DNA of 64,000 nt from Apostichopus japonicus (taxonomy: Eukaryota; Echinodermata; Holothuroidea; Aspidochirotida; Stichopodidae), in NCBI RefSeq assembly GCF_037975245.1, contig NC_092570.1, positions 11,573,001 to 11,637,000 of the forward strand, in the 5' to 3' direction. The notes beneath the pieces were generated by a model. The model ran no database searches. It was not told the origin of the DNA and saw nothing but the letters and a program-made list of their open reading frames with translations. Position numbers and translations under genes: made by a program. The first letter of the stretch is position 1; each line of letters opens with the position of its first letter. Positions 13,613 through 28,006 of the stretch are shown piece after piece.

Positions 13613-16600
13613 CGAATGATCTATACCTAACATTCGATTGATCGGTATCGCACATTCTATTGATCGGTACCGCACATTCTATTGATCTGTACCGAACATT
13701 CGATTGATCGGTAGCTCACATTCGATTGATCGGTATCGCATATTCCATTGATCGTTACGCACATTCGATTGATCGGTACCGAACATTCGATTGATCGTGA
13801 CCGCACATTCGATTGATTGGGGCCGCACATTCGATTGATCGTTACACACATTCGATTGATCGGTATGGAACGTTCGATAGATCGGTATTTCACAAACGAT
13901 TGACCGGTACCGCACATTCGTTCGATCGGTACTGCACATTCGATTGATCGGTACCGAACATTCGATTGATCGGTACCGCACAATCGATTGATCGGTACCG
14001 AACATTCGATTGATCGGGACCACACATTCGATTGATCGGGGCCGCACATTCCATTGATCGGTACCGAACGTTCGAATGATCGGTATCGAACATTCGATTG
14101 AAGGGTACCGCACATTCGATTGATCGGTACCGCACATTCGATTGATCGGGATCGCACATTCGATTGATCGGGGCCGCACATTCATTGATCGGTACCACAC
14201 ATTCGATTGATCGGTACTGCACATTCGATTGATCGGGACCGCACATTCGATTGATCGGTACCGAACGTTCGATTGATCGGTATCGAACATTCGAGTGAAG
14301 GGTACCGCACATTCGATTAATGGGTACCGAACATTCGATTGATCGGTAGCTCACATTCGATTGATCGGTATCGCATATTCCATTGATCGTTACGCACATT
14401 CGATTGATCGGTACCGAACATTCGATTGATCGTGACCGCACATTCGATTGATCGGGGCCGCACATTCCATTGATCGGTACCACACATTCGATTGATCGGT
14501 ACTGCATATTCGATCGATCGGTACCGCACATTCGATTGATTGGTATGGAACGTTCGATTGATCGGTATCGAACATTCGATTGAAGGGTACCGAACATTCG
14601 ATAGATCGGTACCGAACATTCTATTGATCTGTACCGAACATTCGATGATCGATCGGTACCGAACGTTCGATTGATCGGTACCGCACATTCGATTGATCGG
14701 TAGCGAACGTTCGATTGATCGGTACCGAACATTCGATTGATCGGTACCGCAAATTCGATTGATCGGTATAGAACATACGATTGATCGGTACCGCACATTC
14801 GATTGATCGGTACCGCACAATCGATTGATCGGTACCGAACATTCGATTGATCGGGACCGCACATTCGATTGACCGGGGCCGCACATTCAATTGATCGGTA
14901 CCGAACGTTCGATTGATTGGTATCGAACATTCGATTGAAGGGTACCGTACATTCGATTGATCGGTACCGCACATTCGATTGATCGGGACCGCACATTCGA
15001 TTGATCGGGGCCGCAAATTCCATTGATCGGTACCACACATTCGATTGATCGGTACTGCACATTCGATTGATCGGTACCGCACATTCGATTGATCGGTACC
15101 GAACGTTCGATTGATCGGTATCGAACATTCGATTGAAGGGTACCGCACATTCGATTAATGGGTACCGCACATTCGATTGATCGGTACCACACATTCGATT
15201 GATCGGTACTGCATATTCGATCGATCGGTACCGCACATTCGATTGATCGGTATGGAACGTTCGATTGATCGGTATCGAACATTCGAGTGAAGGGTACCGC
15301 ACATTCGATTAATGGGTACCGAACATTCGATTGATCGGTACCGCACATTCGATTGATCGGTACTGCACATTCGATTGATCGGTACCGAACATTCTCTTGA
15401 TCTGTACCGAACATTCTATTGATCGGTAGCTCACATTCGATTGATCGGTATCGCATATTCCATTGATCGTGACCGCACATTCGATTGATCGGGGCCGCAC
15501 ATTCCATTGATCGGTACCACACATTCGATTGATCGGTACTGCATATTCGATCGATCGGTACCGCACATTCGATTGATCGGTATGGAACGTTCGATTGATC
15601 GGTATCGAACATTCGATTGAAGGGTACCGCACATTCGATTGATGGGTACCGAACATTCGATTGATCGGTACCGCAAATTCGATTGATCGGTACCGCACAT
15701 TCAATTGATCGGTACCGCACATTCGATTGATCGGTACCGCACATTCGATTGATCAGTACCGAACGTTCGATTGATCGGTACCGCACATTCGATTGATCGG
15801 TACCGAACGTTCGATTGATCGGTATCGAACATTCGATTGAAGGGTACCGCACATTCGATTGATCGGTACCGAACATTCGATTGATCGGTACCGAACATAC
15901 GATTGATCGGTACCGCACATTTGATTGATCGGTACAGAACATTCGATTGATCGGTACCGCACATTCGATAGATCGCTATTTCACATACGATTGACCGGTA
16001 CCGCACATTCGTTCGATCGGTACTGCACATTCGATTGATCGGTACCGAACATTCGATTGATCGGTACCGCACAATCGATTGATCGGTACCGAACATTCGA
16101 TTAATCGGGACCGCACATTCGATTGACCGGGGCCGCACATTCCATTGAACGGTACCGAACGTTCGATTGATCGGTATCGAACATTCGATTGAAGGGTACC
16201 GCTCATTCGATTGATCGGTACCGAACATTCGATTGATCGGGACCGCACATTCGATTGATCGGGGCCGCACATTCCATTGATCGGTACCACACATTCGATT
16301 GATCGGTACTGCACATTCGATTGATCGGTACCGCACATTCGATTGATCGGTACCGAACGTTCGATTGATCGGTATCGAACATTCGATTGAAGGGTACCGC
16401 ACATTCGATTAATGGGTACCGAACATTCGATTGATCGGTACCGTAAATTCGATTGATCGGTACCGCACATTCGATTGATCGGTACCACACATTCGATTCA
16501 TCGGTACCGAACATTCGATTCATCGGTACAGCACATCGATTGATCGGTATCGAACATTCGATTGAAGGGTACCGCACATTCGTTCGATCGGTACTGCACA

Positions 16601-17931
16601 TTCGATTGATCGGTACCGAACATTCAATTGATCGGTACTGCAAAATCGATTAATGGGTACCGCACATTCGATTGATCGGTACCACACATTCGATTGATCG
16701 GTACTGCATATTCGATCGATCGGTACCGCACATTCGATTGATCGGTATGGAACGTTCGATTGATCGGTATCGAACATTCGATTGAAGGGTACCGCACATT
16801 CTATTGATGGGTACCGAACATTCGATTGAACGGTACCGCAAATTCGATTGATCGGTACCGCACATTCGATTGATCGGTACCGCACATTCGATTGATCGGG
16901 ACCGCACATTCGATTGATCGGGGCCGCACATTCATTGATCGGTACCACACATTCGATTGATCGGTACTGCACATTCGATTGATCGGGACCGCACATTCGA
17001 TTGATCGGTACCGAACGTTCGATTGATCGGTATCGAACATTCGAGTGAAGGGTACCGCACATTCGATTAATGGGTACCGAACATTCGATTGATCGGTACC
17101 GCACATTCGATTGATCGGTACCGCACATTCGATTGATCGGTACCGAACATTCTCTTGATCTGTACCGAACATTCGATTGATCGGTAGCTCACATTCGATT
17201 GATCGGTATCGCATATTCCATTGATCGTTACGCACATTCGATTGATCGGTACCGAACATTCGATTGATCGTGACCGCACATTCGATTGATCGGGGCCGCA
17301 CATTCCATTGATCGGTACCACACATTCGATTGATCGGTACTGCATATTCGATCGATCGGTACCGCACATTCGATTGATCGGTATGGAACGTTCGATTGAT
17401 CGGTATCGAACATTCGATTGAAGGGTACCGCACATTCGATTGATGGGTACCGAACATTCGATTGATCGGTACCGCAAATTCGATTGATCGGTACCGCACA
17501 TTCGATTGATCGGTACCGCACATTCGATTGATCGGTACCGCACATTCGATTCATCGGTACCGAACGTTCGATTGATCGGTACCGCACATTCGATTGATCG
17601 GTAACGAACGTTCGATTGATCGGTATCGAACATTCGATTGATCGGTACCGTACATTCGATTGATCGGTACCGAACATTCGATTGATCGGTACCGCAAATA
17701 CGATTGATCGGTACCGAACATACGATTGATCGGTACCGCACATTCGATTGATCGGTACAGAACATTCGATTGATCGGTACCGCACATTCGATAGATCGCT
17801 ATTTCACATACGATTGACCGGTACCGCACATTCGTTCGATCGGTACTGCACATTCGATTGATCGGTACCGAACATTCGATTGATCGGGACCGCACATTCG
17901 ATTGACCGGGGCCGCACATTCCATTGATCGG
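13613..17931 (+). repeat. Domain A HOR copy, truncated at domain B
   Basis: This starts at the third CGAATGATCTATACC landmark. It matches the start of the 8,911 copy at offset 4,702, then at 4,415 and 4,286 after losses of whole groups of monomers. It carries odd monomers of its own: a 21-bp form at about 13,843 (GTTACACAC), an irregular CGATGATCGATCGG at 14,643 and a 21-bp CACATCGATTG at 16,533. It also shares a block with 5,795-6,300 (offset 10,855, around 16,650-17,160). It ends at about 17,931 where B-type monomers begin. Confidence 0.72.
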
Positions 17932-20794
17932 TACCGCACATTCAATTGATCGGTATTGAACATTCGATTGATCGGGACCGCAAATTCGATTGATCGGTAC
18001 CGAACATTCGATTGATCGATACCGCACATTCGTTCGATCGGTCCCGAACATTCGATTGATCGATACCGCACATTCCAATGATCGGTACCTTACATTCCAT
18101 TGATAGGTACCGCACATTCGATTGATCGGTACCGCACATTCGATTGATCGGTACCGCACATTCGATTGATCGGTATTTCACATTCGATTGATCGGTACCG
18201 CACATTCGATTGATCGGTATCGCACATTTGTTTGATCGGTATCGAACATTCGATTGATCGGTATCGCACATTCGTTTGATCGGTATCGAACATTCGAATG
18301 ATCGGGAACGCACATTCGATTGATCGGTACCGAACATTCGATTGATCGGTACCGCATATTCGATTGATCGGTATCGCACATTCGATTGATCGGGGCCACA
18401 CATTCGATTGATCGGGGCCACACATTCGATTGATCGGTACCGCCCATTCAATTGATCGGTATTGAACATTCGATTGATCGGGACCGCAAATTCGATTGAT
18501 CGGTACCGAACATTCGATTGATCGATACCGCACATTCGTTCGATCGGTACCGAACATTCGATTGATCGATACCGCACATTCCATTGATCGGTACCGCACA
18601 TTCGATTGATAGGTACCGCACATTCGATTGATCGGTATCGCACATTCGATTGATAGGTACCGCACATTCGATTGATCGGTATCGCACATTCGATTGATCG
18701 GTACCGCATATTCGATTGATCGGTACCGAACATTCGATTGATCGGGACCGTACATTCGATTGATCGGTATCGCACATTCCATTTATCGGTACCGCACATT
18801 CGATTGATCGGTATTTCACATTCGATTGATCGGTACCGCACATTCTATTGATCGGTACCGCACATTCGATTGATCGGTACCGCACATTCGATTGATCGGT
18901 ATCGCACATTCCATTTATCGGTACCGCACATTCGATTGATCGGTAATTCACATTCGATTGATCGGTACCGCACATTCGATTGATCGGTATCGCACATTTG
19001 TATGATCGGTATCGAACATTCGATTGATCGGTATCGCACATTCGTTTGATCGGTATCGAACATTCGAATGATCGGGAACGCACATTCGATTGTTCGGTAT
19101 CGAACATTCGATTGATCGGTACCGCATATTCGATTGATCGGTATCGCACATTCGATTGATCGGGGCCACACATTCGATTGATCGGGGCCACACATTCCAT
19201 TGATCGGTACCGCACATTCAATTGATCGGTATTGAACATTCGATTGATCGGGACCGCAAATTCGATTGATCGGTACCGAACATTCGATTGATCGATACCG
19301 CACATTCGTTCGATCGGTACCGAACATTCGATTGATCGATACCGCACATTCCATTGATCGGTACCGCACATTCGATTGATAGGTACCGCACATTCGATTG
19401 ATCGGTACCGCACATTCGATTGATCGGTACCGCACATTCGATTGATCGGTATTTCACATTCGATTGATCGGTACCGCACATTCGATTGATCGGTATCGCA
19501 CATTCGATTAATCGGTATCGCACATTCGATTGATCGGTACCGCTCATTCGATTGATCGCTACCGAACATTCGATTGATCGGTACAGATCATTCGATTGAT
19601 CGGTACCGAACATTCGATTGATGGGGACCGCACATTCGATTGATCGGTATCGCACATTCCATTTATCGGTACCGCACATTCGATTGATCGGTATTTCACA
19701 TTCGATTGATCGGTACCGCACATTCTATTGATCGGTACCGAACATTCGATTGATCGGTACCGCACATTCGATTGATCGGTATCGCACATTCCATTTATCG
19801 GTACCGCACATTCGATTGATCGGTAATTCACATTCGATTGATCGGTACCGCACATTCGATTGATCGGTATCGCACATTCGTTTGATCGGTATCGAACATT
19901 CGATTGATCGGGACCGCACATTCGATTGATCGGGGCCACATATTCCATTGATCGGGACCGAATATTCGATTGATCAAGGCCACACATTCCATTGATCGGT
20001 ACCGCACATTCAATTGGTCGGTGTTGCATATTCGATTGATCGGGACCGCACATTCGATTGATCGGTACCGCACATTCGATTGATCGGTACCGATCATTCG
20101 ATTGATCGGTACTGCACATTCGATTGATCGGTATCGAACATTCGATGGATCGGTACCACACATTCGATTGATAGGTACCGCACATTCGATTGATAGGTAC
20201 CGCACATTTGATTGATCGGTATCGAACATTCGATTTATCGGTATCGCACATTTGTTTGATCGGTATCGAACATTCGATTGATCGGTATTTCACATTCGAT
20301 TGATCGGTACCGCACATTCGTTCGATCGGTACTGCACATTCGATTGATAGGTACCGAACATTCGATTGATCGGTACCGCACATTCGATTGATCGGTACTG
20401 CAACTTCATTCGATCGGTACTGCACATTCGATTGATCGGGGCCGCACATTCCATTGATCGGTACCGCACATTCGATTGATCGGTATTGCACATTCGATTG
20501 ATCGCGAACGCACATTCGATTGATGTGGGCCGCGCATTCCATTGATCGGTACCGCACATTCGATTGATCGGTGCCGCACATTCGATTGATCGGTACCGAA
20601 CGTTCGATTGATCGGTATCGAACATTCGATGGAAGGGTACCGCACATTCGATTGATCGGTATTGCACATTCGTTTGATCGGTACCGAACACACGATTGAT
20701 CGGTACCGCACATTCCATTGATCGGTACCGCACATTCGATTGATCGGGACCGCACATTTGTTTGATCGGTATCGCACATTCCATTTATCGGTAC
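17932..20794 (+). repeat. Domain B: 22-bp satellite with 770-bp periodicity
   Basis: The first CATTTGTTTGATCGG monomers I noticed occur here (about 18,226), as do TATTGAACATTCG and GGTAATTCAC monomers. The module opening with ATTCAATTGATCGGTATTG begins near 17,942, 18,448 and 19,218, spaced 506 bp (23 monomers) and 770 bp (35 monomers). From about 19,560 the order becomes less regular, with one-off variants such as GGTGTTGCATATTCG (about 20,021), GCAACTTCATTCG (20,400) and ATGTGGGCCGCG (20,523). No gene is seen. Confidence 0.75.
18151..19410 (+). repeat. 770-bp (35-monomer) tandem duplication
   Basis: Bases 18,151-18,640 correspond to 18,921-19,410 at an offset of exactly 35 monomers. The run of two CGGGGCCACAC monomers followed by ATTCAATTG is seen at 18,392-18,450 and again at 19,162-19,220. 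Single-base differences are visible, such as CGCCCATT against CGCACATT. The two copies diverge after about 18,640 / 19,410. Confidence 0.75.
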
Positions 20795-21757
20795 CGCACA
20801 TTCGATTGATCGGTACCGAACATTAGATTGATCGGGACCGCACATTCGATTAAAGGTATCGCACATTCGATTGATCGGTACCACGCATTCTATTGATCGG
20901 TACCGAACATTCGATTGATCGGTATTTCACATTCGATTGATCGGTACCGCACATTCGATTGATCGGTGTCGCACATTCGATTGATCGGTACCGAATATTC
21001 GATTGATCGGTATTTCACATTCGATTGACCGGTAATGCACATTCGTTCGATCGGTACTGCATATTCGATTGATCGGTACCGAACATTCGATTGATCGGTA
21101 CCGAACGTTCGATTGATCGGTACCGAACATTCGTTTGATCGGTACCGCACATTTGATCGGTATTGCACATTCCATTGATCGGTACCGCACATTCGATTGA
21201 TCGGTACCGAACGTTCGATACATCGGAATCGAACGTTCAATTGAAGGGTACCGAACATTCGATTGATCGGTACCGCACATTCGATTGATCGGTATCGCAC
21301 ATTCGATTAATCGGTATCGCACATTCGATTGATCGGTACCGCTCATTCGATTGATCGCTACCGAACATTCGATTGATCGGTACAGATCATTCGATTGATC
21401 GGTACCGAACATTCGATTGATCGATACCGCACATTCGATTGTTCGGTATCGCACATTCCATTTATCGGTACCGCACATTCGATTGATCGGTACCGCACAT
21501 TCTATTGATCGGTACCGCACATTCGATTGATCGGTATCGCACATTTGTTTGATCGGTACCGAACATTCGATTGATCGGTACCGCACAATCGATTGATCGG
21601 TACCGAACATTCGATTGATCGGGACCGCGCATTCGATTTATCGGGGCCGCACATTCCATTGATCGGTACCGCGCATTCTATTGATCGGTACCGAACATTC
21701 GATTGATCGGTATTTCACATTCGATTGATCGGTACCGCACATTCGTTCGATCGGTAC
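20795..21757 (+). repeat. 963-bp tandem duplication, copy 1
   Basis: Copy 2 follows directly. The length is 5 short of a multiple of 22, explained by one 21-bp monomer (CGATTAAAGGTATCG, about 20,848) and one 18-bp monomer (CATTTGATCGG, 21,150), both present at the same place in copy 2. Over 20,890-21,610 I can see one substitution between copies (GGGTACCGAAC here, GGGTACAGAAC near 22,215). Such identity suggests a very recent exchange. Confidence 0.85.
21150..21167 (+). repeat. 18-bp deleted monomer, marker of domains C and D
   Basis: Here CATTTGATCGG replaces CATTCGATTGATCGG, a 4-bp loss. The same deleted unit, followed by TATTGCAC or TATTTCAC, occurs at 21,150, 22,113, 23,165, 24,237, 25,289, 26,361, 27,721, 29,345, 30,133, 32,109, 32,941, 35,071, 36,123 (as CATTAGATCGG), 38,099, 38,931 and 40,841, and I did not see it in A, B, E or F. 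The shared flanks point to one origin followed by spread with the larger blocks. Confidence 0.85.
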
Positions 21758-22720
21758 CGCACATTCGATTGATCGGTACCGAACATTAGATTGATCGGGA
21801 CCGCACATTCGATTAAAGGTATCGCACATTCGATTGATCGGTACCACGCATTCTATTGATCGGTACCGAACATTCGATTGATCGGTATTTCACATTCGAT
21901 TGATCGGTACCGCACATTCGATTGATCGGTGTCGCACATTCGATTGATCGGTACCGAATATTCGATTGATCGGTATTTCACATTCGATTGACCGGTAATG
22001 CACATTCGTTCGATCGGTACTGCATATTCGATTGATCGGTACCGAACATTCGATTGATCGGTACCGAACGTTCGATTGATCGGTACCGAACATTCGTTTG
22101 ATCGGTACCGCACATTTGATCGGTATTGCACATTCCATTGATCGGTACCGCACATTCGATTGATCGGTACCGAACGTTCGATACATCGGAATCGAACGTT
22201 CAATTGAAGGGTACAGAACATTCGATTGATCGGTACCGCACATTCGATTGATCGGTATCGCACATTCGATTAATCGGTATCGCACATTCGATTGATCGGT
22301 ACCGCTCATTCGATTGATCGCTACCGAACATTCGATTGATCGGTACAGATCATTCGATTGATCGGTACCGAACATTCGATTGATCGATACCGCACATTCG
22401 ATTGTTCGGTATCGCACATTCCATTTATCGGTACCGCACATTCGATTGATCGGTACCGCACATTCTATTGATCGGTACCGCACATTCGATTGATCGGTAT
22501 CGCACATTTGTTTGATCGGTACCGAACATTCGATTGATCGGTACCGCACAATCGATTGATCGGTACCGAACATTCGATTGATCGGGACCGCGCATTCGAT
22601 TTATCGGGGCCGCACATTCCATTGATCGGTACCGCGCATTCTATTGATCGGTACCGAACATTCGATTGATCGGTATTTCACATTCGATTGATCGGTACCG
22701 CACATTCGTTCGATCGGTAC
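21758..22720 (+). repeat. 963-bp tandem duplication, copy 2
   Basis: This is the second copy of 20,795-21,757. Its right half (from about 22,321) is also the start of the 2,124-bp duplication, so the two events overlap. The copies separate at about 21,758 / 22,721, where GTACCGCAC is replaced by GTACTGCAC. Confidence 0.85.
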
Positions 22721-24444
22721 TGCACATTCGATTGATCGGTACCGAACATTCGATTGATCGGTACCGCACAATCGATTGATCGGTTCCGAACATTCGATTG
22801 ATCGGGACCGCACATTCGATTTATCGGGGCCGCACAATCCATTGATCTGTACCGCACATTCGATTGATCGGGACCGCACATTCCATTAATCGGTACCGAA
22901 CATTCGATTGATCGGTACCGCACATTCGATTGATCGGTACCGCACATTCGATTGATCGGTACCGCACATTCGATTGATCGGTATCGCACATTCGATTGAT
23001 CGGTACCGAATATTCGATTGATCGGTATTTCACATTCGATTGACCGGTAATGCACATTCGTTCGATCGGTACTGCATATTCGATTGATCGGTACCGCACA
23101 TTCGATTGATCGGTACCGAACATTCGATTGATCGGTACCGAACATTCGTTTGATCGGCACCGCACATTTGATCGGTATTGCACATTCCATTGATCGGTAC
23201 CGCACATTCGATTGATCGGTACCGAACGTTCGATACATCGGAATCGAACGTTCGATTGAAGAGTACCGAACATTCGCTTGATCGGTACCACATTTCATTT
23301 ATCTGTACCGCACATTCGATTGATCGGTAATTCACATTCGATTAATCGATACCGCACATTCTATTGATCGGTACCGAACATTCGATTGATCGGTACCGCA
23401 CATTCGATTGATCGGTATCGCACATTCGATTGATCGGTATCGAACATTTGTTTGATCGGCACCGCACATTCGATTGATCGGTATCGCACATTCCATTTAT
23501 CGGTACCGCACATTCGATTGATCGGTAATTCACATTCGATTAATCGGTATCGCACATTTGTTTGATCGGTATCGAACATTCGATTGATCGGTATCGCACA
23601 TTCGTTTGATCGGTATCGAACATTCGAATGATCGGGAACGCACATTCGATTGATCGGTGTCGCACATTTGTTTGATCGGTTCCGCACATTCGATTGATCG
23701 GGACCGCACATTCGATTGATCGGGGCCGCACATACGATTGATCGGTATTTCACATTCGATTGATCGGTACCGCACATTCGTTCGATCGGTACTGTACATT
23801 CGATTGATCGGTACCGAACATTCGATTGATCGGTACCGTACAATCGATTGATCGGTTCCGAACATTCGATTGATCGGGACCGCACATTCGATTTATCGGG
23901 GCCGCACATTCCATTGATCTGTACCGCACATTCGATTGATAGGGACCGCACATTCCATTAATCGGTACCGAACATTCGATTGATCGGTACCGCACATTCG
24001 ATTGATCGGTACCGCACATTCGATTGATCGGTACCGCACATTCGATTGATCGGTATCGCACATTCGATTGATCGGTACCGAATATTCGATTGATCGGTAT
24101 TTCACATTCGATTGACCGGTAATCCACATTCGTTCGATCGGTACTGCATATTCGATTGATCGGTACCGCTGATTCGATTGATCGGTACCGAACATTCGAT
24201 TGATCGGTACCGAAAATTCGTTTGATCGGTACCGCACATTTGATCGGTATTGCACATTCCATTGATCGGTACCGCACATTCGATTGATCGGTACCGAACG
24301 TTCGATACAACGGAATCGAACGTTCGATTGAAGAGTACCGAACATTCGCTTGATCGGTACCGCACATTCGATTGATCGGTATCGCACATTCGATTGATCG
24401 GTACCGCTCATTCGATTGATCGCTACCGAACATTCGATTGATCG
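22321..24444 (+). repeat. 2,124-bp tandem duplication, copy 1
   Basis: This is repeated at 24,445-26,546. The offset is 10 short of a multiple of 22, explained by two 18-bp monomers (23,165 and 24,237) and one 20-bp monomer at about 23,287 (TACCACATTTCATTT). Copy 1 ends with an extra monomer (a doubled GCTACCGAAC unit at about 24,423-24,444) that copy 2 lacks. In the stretches compared I find a single clear substitution (CGATTGATCGG near 23,980, CGATGGATCGG near 26,104). Confidence 0.87.
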
Positions 24445-26546
24445 CTACCGAACATTCGATTGATCGGTACAGATCATTCGATTGATCGGTACCGAACATT
24501 CGATTGATCGATACCGCACATTCGATTGTTCGGTATCGCACATTCCATTTATCGGTACCGCACATTCGATTGATCGGTACCGCACATTCTATTGATCGGT
24601 ACCGCACATTCGATTGATCGGTATCGCACATTTGTTTGATCGGTACCGAACATTCGATTGATCGGTACCGCACAATCGATTGATCGGTACCGAACATTCG
24701 ATTGATCGGGACCGCGCATTCGATTTATCGGGGCCGCACATTCCATTGATCGGTACCGCGCATTCTATTGATCGGTACCGAACATTCGATTGATCGGTAT
24801 TTCACATTCGATTGATCGGTACCGCACATTCGTTCGATCGGTACTGCACATTCGATTGATCGGTACCGAACATTCGATTGATCGGTACCGCACAATCGAT
24901 TGATCGGTTCCGAACATTCGATTGATCGGGACCGCACATTCGATTTATCGGGGCCGCACAATCCATTGATCTGTACCGCACATTCGATTGATCGGGACCG
25001 CACATTCCATTAATCGGTACCGAACATTCGATTGATCGGTACCGCACATTCGATTGATCGGTACCGCACATTCGATTGATCGGTACCGCACATTCGATTG
25101 ATCGGTATCGCACATTCGATTGATCGGTACCGAATATTCGATTGATCGGTATTTCACATTCGATTGACCGGTAATGCACATTCGTTCGATCGGTACTGCA
25201 TATTCGATTGATCGGTACCGCACATTCGATTGATCGGTACCGAACATTCGATTGATCGGTACCGAACATTCGTTTGATCGGCACCGCACATTTGATCGGT
25301 ATTGCACATTCCATTGATCGGTACCGCACATTCGATTGATCGGTACCGAACGTTCGATACATCGGAATCGAACGTTCGATTGAAGAGTACCGAACATTCG
25401 CTTGATCGGTACCACATTTCATTTATCTGTACCGCACATTCGATTGATCGGTAATTCACATTCGATTAATCGATACCGCACATTCTATTGATCGGTACCG
25501 AACATTCGATTGATCGGTACCGCACATTCGATTGATCGGTATCGCACATTCGATTGATCGGTATCGAACATTTGTTTGATCGGCACCGCACATTCGATTG
25601 ATCGGTATCGCACATTCCATTTATCGGTACCGCACATTCGATTGATCGGTAATTCACATTCGATTAATCGGTATCGCACATTTGTTTGATCGGTATCGAA
25701 CATTCGATTGATCGGTATCGCACATTCGTTTGATCGGTATCGAACATTCGAATGATCGGGAACGCACATTCGATTGATCGGTGTCGCACATTTGTTTGAT
25801 CGGTTCCGCACATTCGATTGATCGGGACCGCACATTCGATTGATCGGGGCCGCACATACGATTGATCGGTATTTCACATTCGATTGATCGGTACCGCACA
25901 TTCGTTCGATCGGTACTGTACATTCGATTGATCGGTACCGAACATTCGATTGATCGGTACCGTACAATCGATTGATCGGTTCCGAACATTCGATTGATCG
26001 GGACCGCACATTCGATTTATCGGGGCCGCACATTCCATTGATCTGTACCGCACATTCGATTGATAGGGACCGCACATTCCATTAATCGGTACCGAACATT
26101 CGATGGATCGGTACCGCACATTCGATTGATCGGTACCGCACATTCGATTGATCGGTACCGCACATTCGATTGATCGGTATCGCACATTCGATTGATCGGT
26201 ACCGAATATTCGATTGATCGGTATTTCACATTCGATTGACCGGTAATCCACATTCGTTCGATCGGTACTGCATATTCGATTGATCGGTACCGCTGATTCG
26301 ATTGATCGGTACCGAACATTCGATTGATCGGTACCGAAAATTCGTTTGATCGGTACCGCACATTTGATCGGTATTGCACATTCCATTGATCGGTACCGCA
26401 CATTCGATTGATCGGTACCGAACGTTCGATACAACGGAATCGAACGTTCGATTGAAGAGTACCGAACATTCGCTTGATCGGTACCGCACATTCGATTGAT
26501 CGGTATCGCACATTCGATTGATCGGTACCGCTCATTCGATTGATCG
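24445..26546 (+). repeat. 2,124-bp tandem duplication, copy 2
   Basis: This is the near-identical second copy of 22,321-24,444, 22 bp shorter at its end. It is followed by the beginning of a third occurrence (26,547 to about 26,640), which then departs (TTATCTGTACC instead of TTATCGGTACC), marking the C/D boundary. Confidence 0.87.
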
Positions 26547-28006
26547 CTACCGAACATTCGATTGATCGGTACAGATCATTCGATTGATCGGTACCGAACA
26601 TTCGATTGATCGGTACCGCACATTCGATTGTTCGGTATCGCACATTCCATTTATCTGTACCGCACATTCGATTGATCGGTAATTCACATTCGATTAATCG
26701 ATACCGCACATTCTATTGATCGGTACCGAACATTCGATTGATCGGTACCGCACATTCGATTGATCGGTATCGCACATTCCATTTATCGGTACCGCACATT
26801 CGATTGATCGGTAATTCACATTCGATTAATCGGTATCGCACATTTGTTTGATCGGTATCGAACATTCGATTGATCGGTATCGCACATTCGTTTGATCGGT
26901 ATCGAACATTCGAGTGATCGGGAACGCACATTCGATTGATCGGTACCGAACATTCGATTGATCGGTACCGCACATTCGATTGATCGGTATCGCACATTCG
27001 ATTGATCGATACCGCACATTCGATTGATCGGTACCGCACATTCGATTGATAGGTACCGCACATTCGATTGATCGGTACCGCACATTCGATTGATCGGTAC
27101 CGCACATTCGATTGATCGGTATTTCACATTCGATTGATCGGTACCGCACATTCGATTGATCGGTATCGCACATTTGTTTGATCGGTATCGAACATTCGAT
27201 TGATCGGTATCGCACATTCGTTTGATCGGTATCGAACATTCGAATGATCGGGAACGCACATTCGATTGTTCGGTACCGAACATTCGATTGATCGGTACCG
27301 CATATTCGTTTGTTCGGTACCGAACATTCGATTGATCGGTACCGCACATTCAATTGATCGGTATTGAACATTCGATTGATCGGGACCGCAAATTCGATTG
27401 ATCGGTACCGAACATTCGATTGATCGATACCGCACATTCGTTCGATCGGTACCGAACATTCGATTGATCGATACCGCACATTCCATTGATCGGTACCGCA
27501 CATTCGATTGATAGGTACCGCACATTCGATTGATCGGTATCGCACATTCGATTGATAGGTACCGCACATTCGATTGATCGGTATCGCACATTCGATTGAT
27601 CGGTACCGCATATTCGATTGATCGGTACCGAACATTCGATTGATCGGGACCGCACATTCGATTGATCGGTATCGCACATTCCATTTATCGGTACCGCACA
27701 TTCGATTGATCGGTACCGCACATTTGATCGGTATTGCACATTCCATTGATCGGTACCGCACATTCGATTGATCGCTACCGAACATTCGATTGATCGGTAC
27801 AGATCATTCGATTGATCGGTACCGAACATTCGATTGATCGGTACCGCACATTCGATTGTTCCGTATCGCACATTCCATTGATCTGTACCGCACATTCGAT
27901 TGATCGGTAATTCACATTCGATTATTCGATACCGCACATTCGAATGATCGGTACCGAACATTCGATTGATCGGGACCGCACATTCGATTAATCGGTAATT
28001 CACATT

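Larger units (their letters stand above)
1..17931 (+). repeat. Domain A: 4.7-4.9 kb HOR of the 22-bp satellite
   Basis: This domain is marked by monomers with TGAAGGG in place of TGATCGG, by CGGGGCCGCA monomers, by GAACGTTCG (inside a perfect palindrome CGAACGTTCG) and by a 21-bp monomer CATTCATTGATCGG. The 21-bp form is seen near 1,262, 1,502, 3,613, 6,074, 6,864, 8,535, 9,522, 11,170, 12,995, 13,236, 14,179 and 16,929 and not in later domains. A second 21-bp form, CGTTACGCAC, lies near 4,131, 4,900, 6,372, 9,052, 9,974, 13,754, 14,389 and 17,227. The rare landmark CGAATGATCTATACC occurs at 3,990, 8,911 and 13,613 and sets the HOR period at 4,921 and 4,702 bp. The right edge is placed where ATTCAATTGATCGGTATTG, typical of domains B, D and E, first appears. 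No gene is seen. Confidence 0.85.

Noticed and set aside
14641-14660. Possible insertion at the irregular CGATGATCGATCGG
   Set aside because: It is a small indel between neighbouring monomers; the flanks on both sides are ordinary 22-bp units and nothing foreign is inserted.
16453-16653. 66-codon open frame on the + strand
   Set aside because: The + strand normally has a TGA every 66 bases in each frame. Here the variants GATTCATCGG and a 21-bp monomer remove it locally. The peptide is only the translated repeat.
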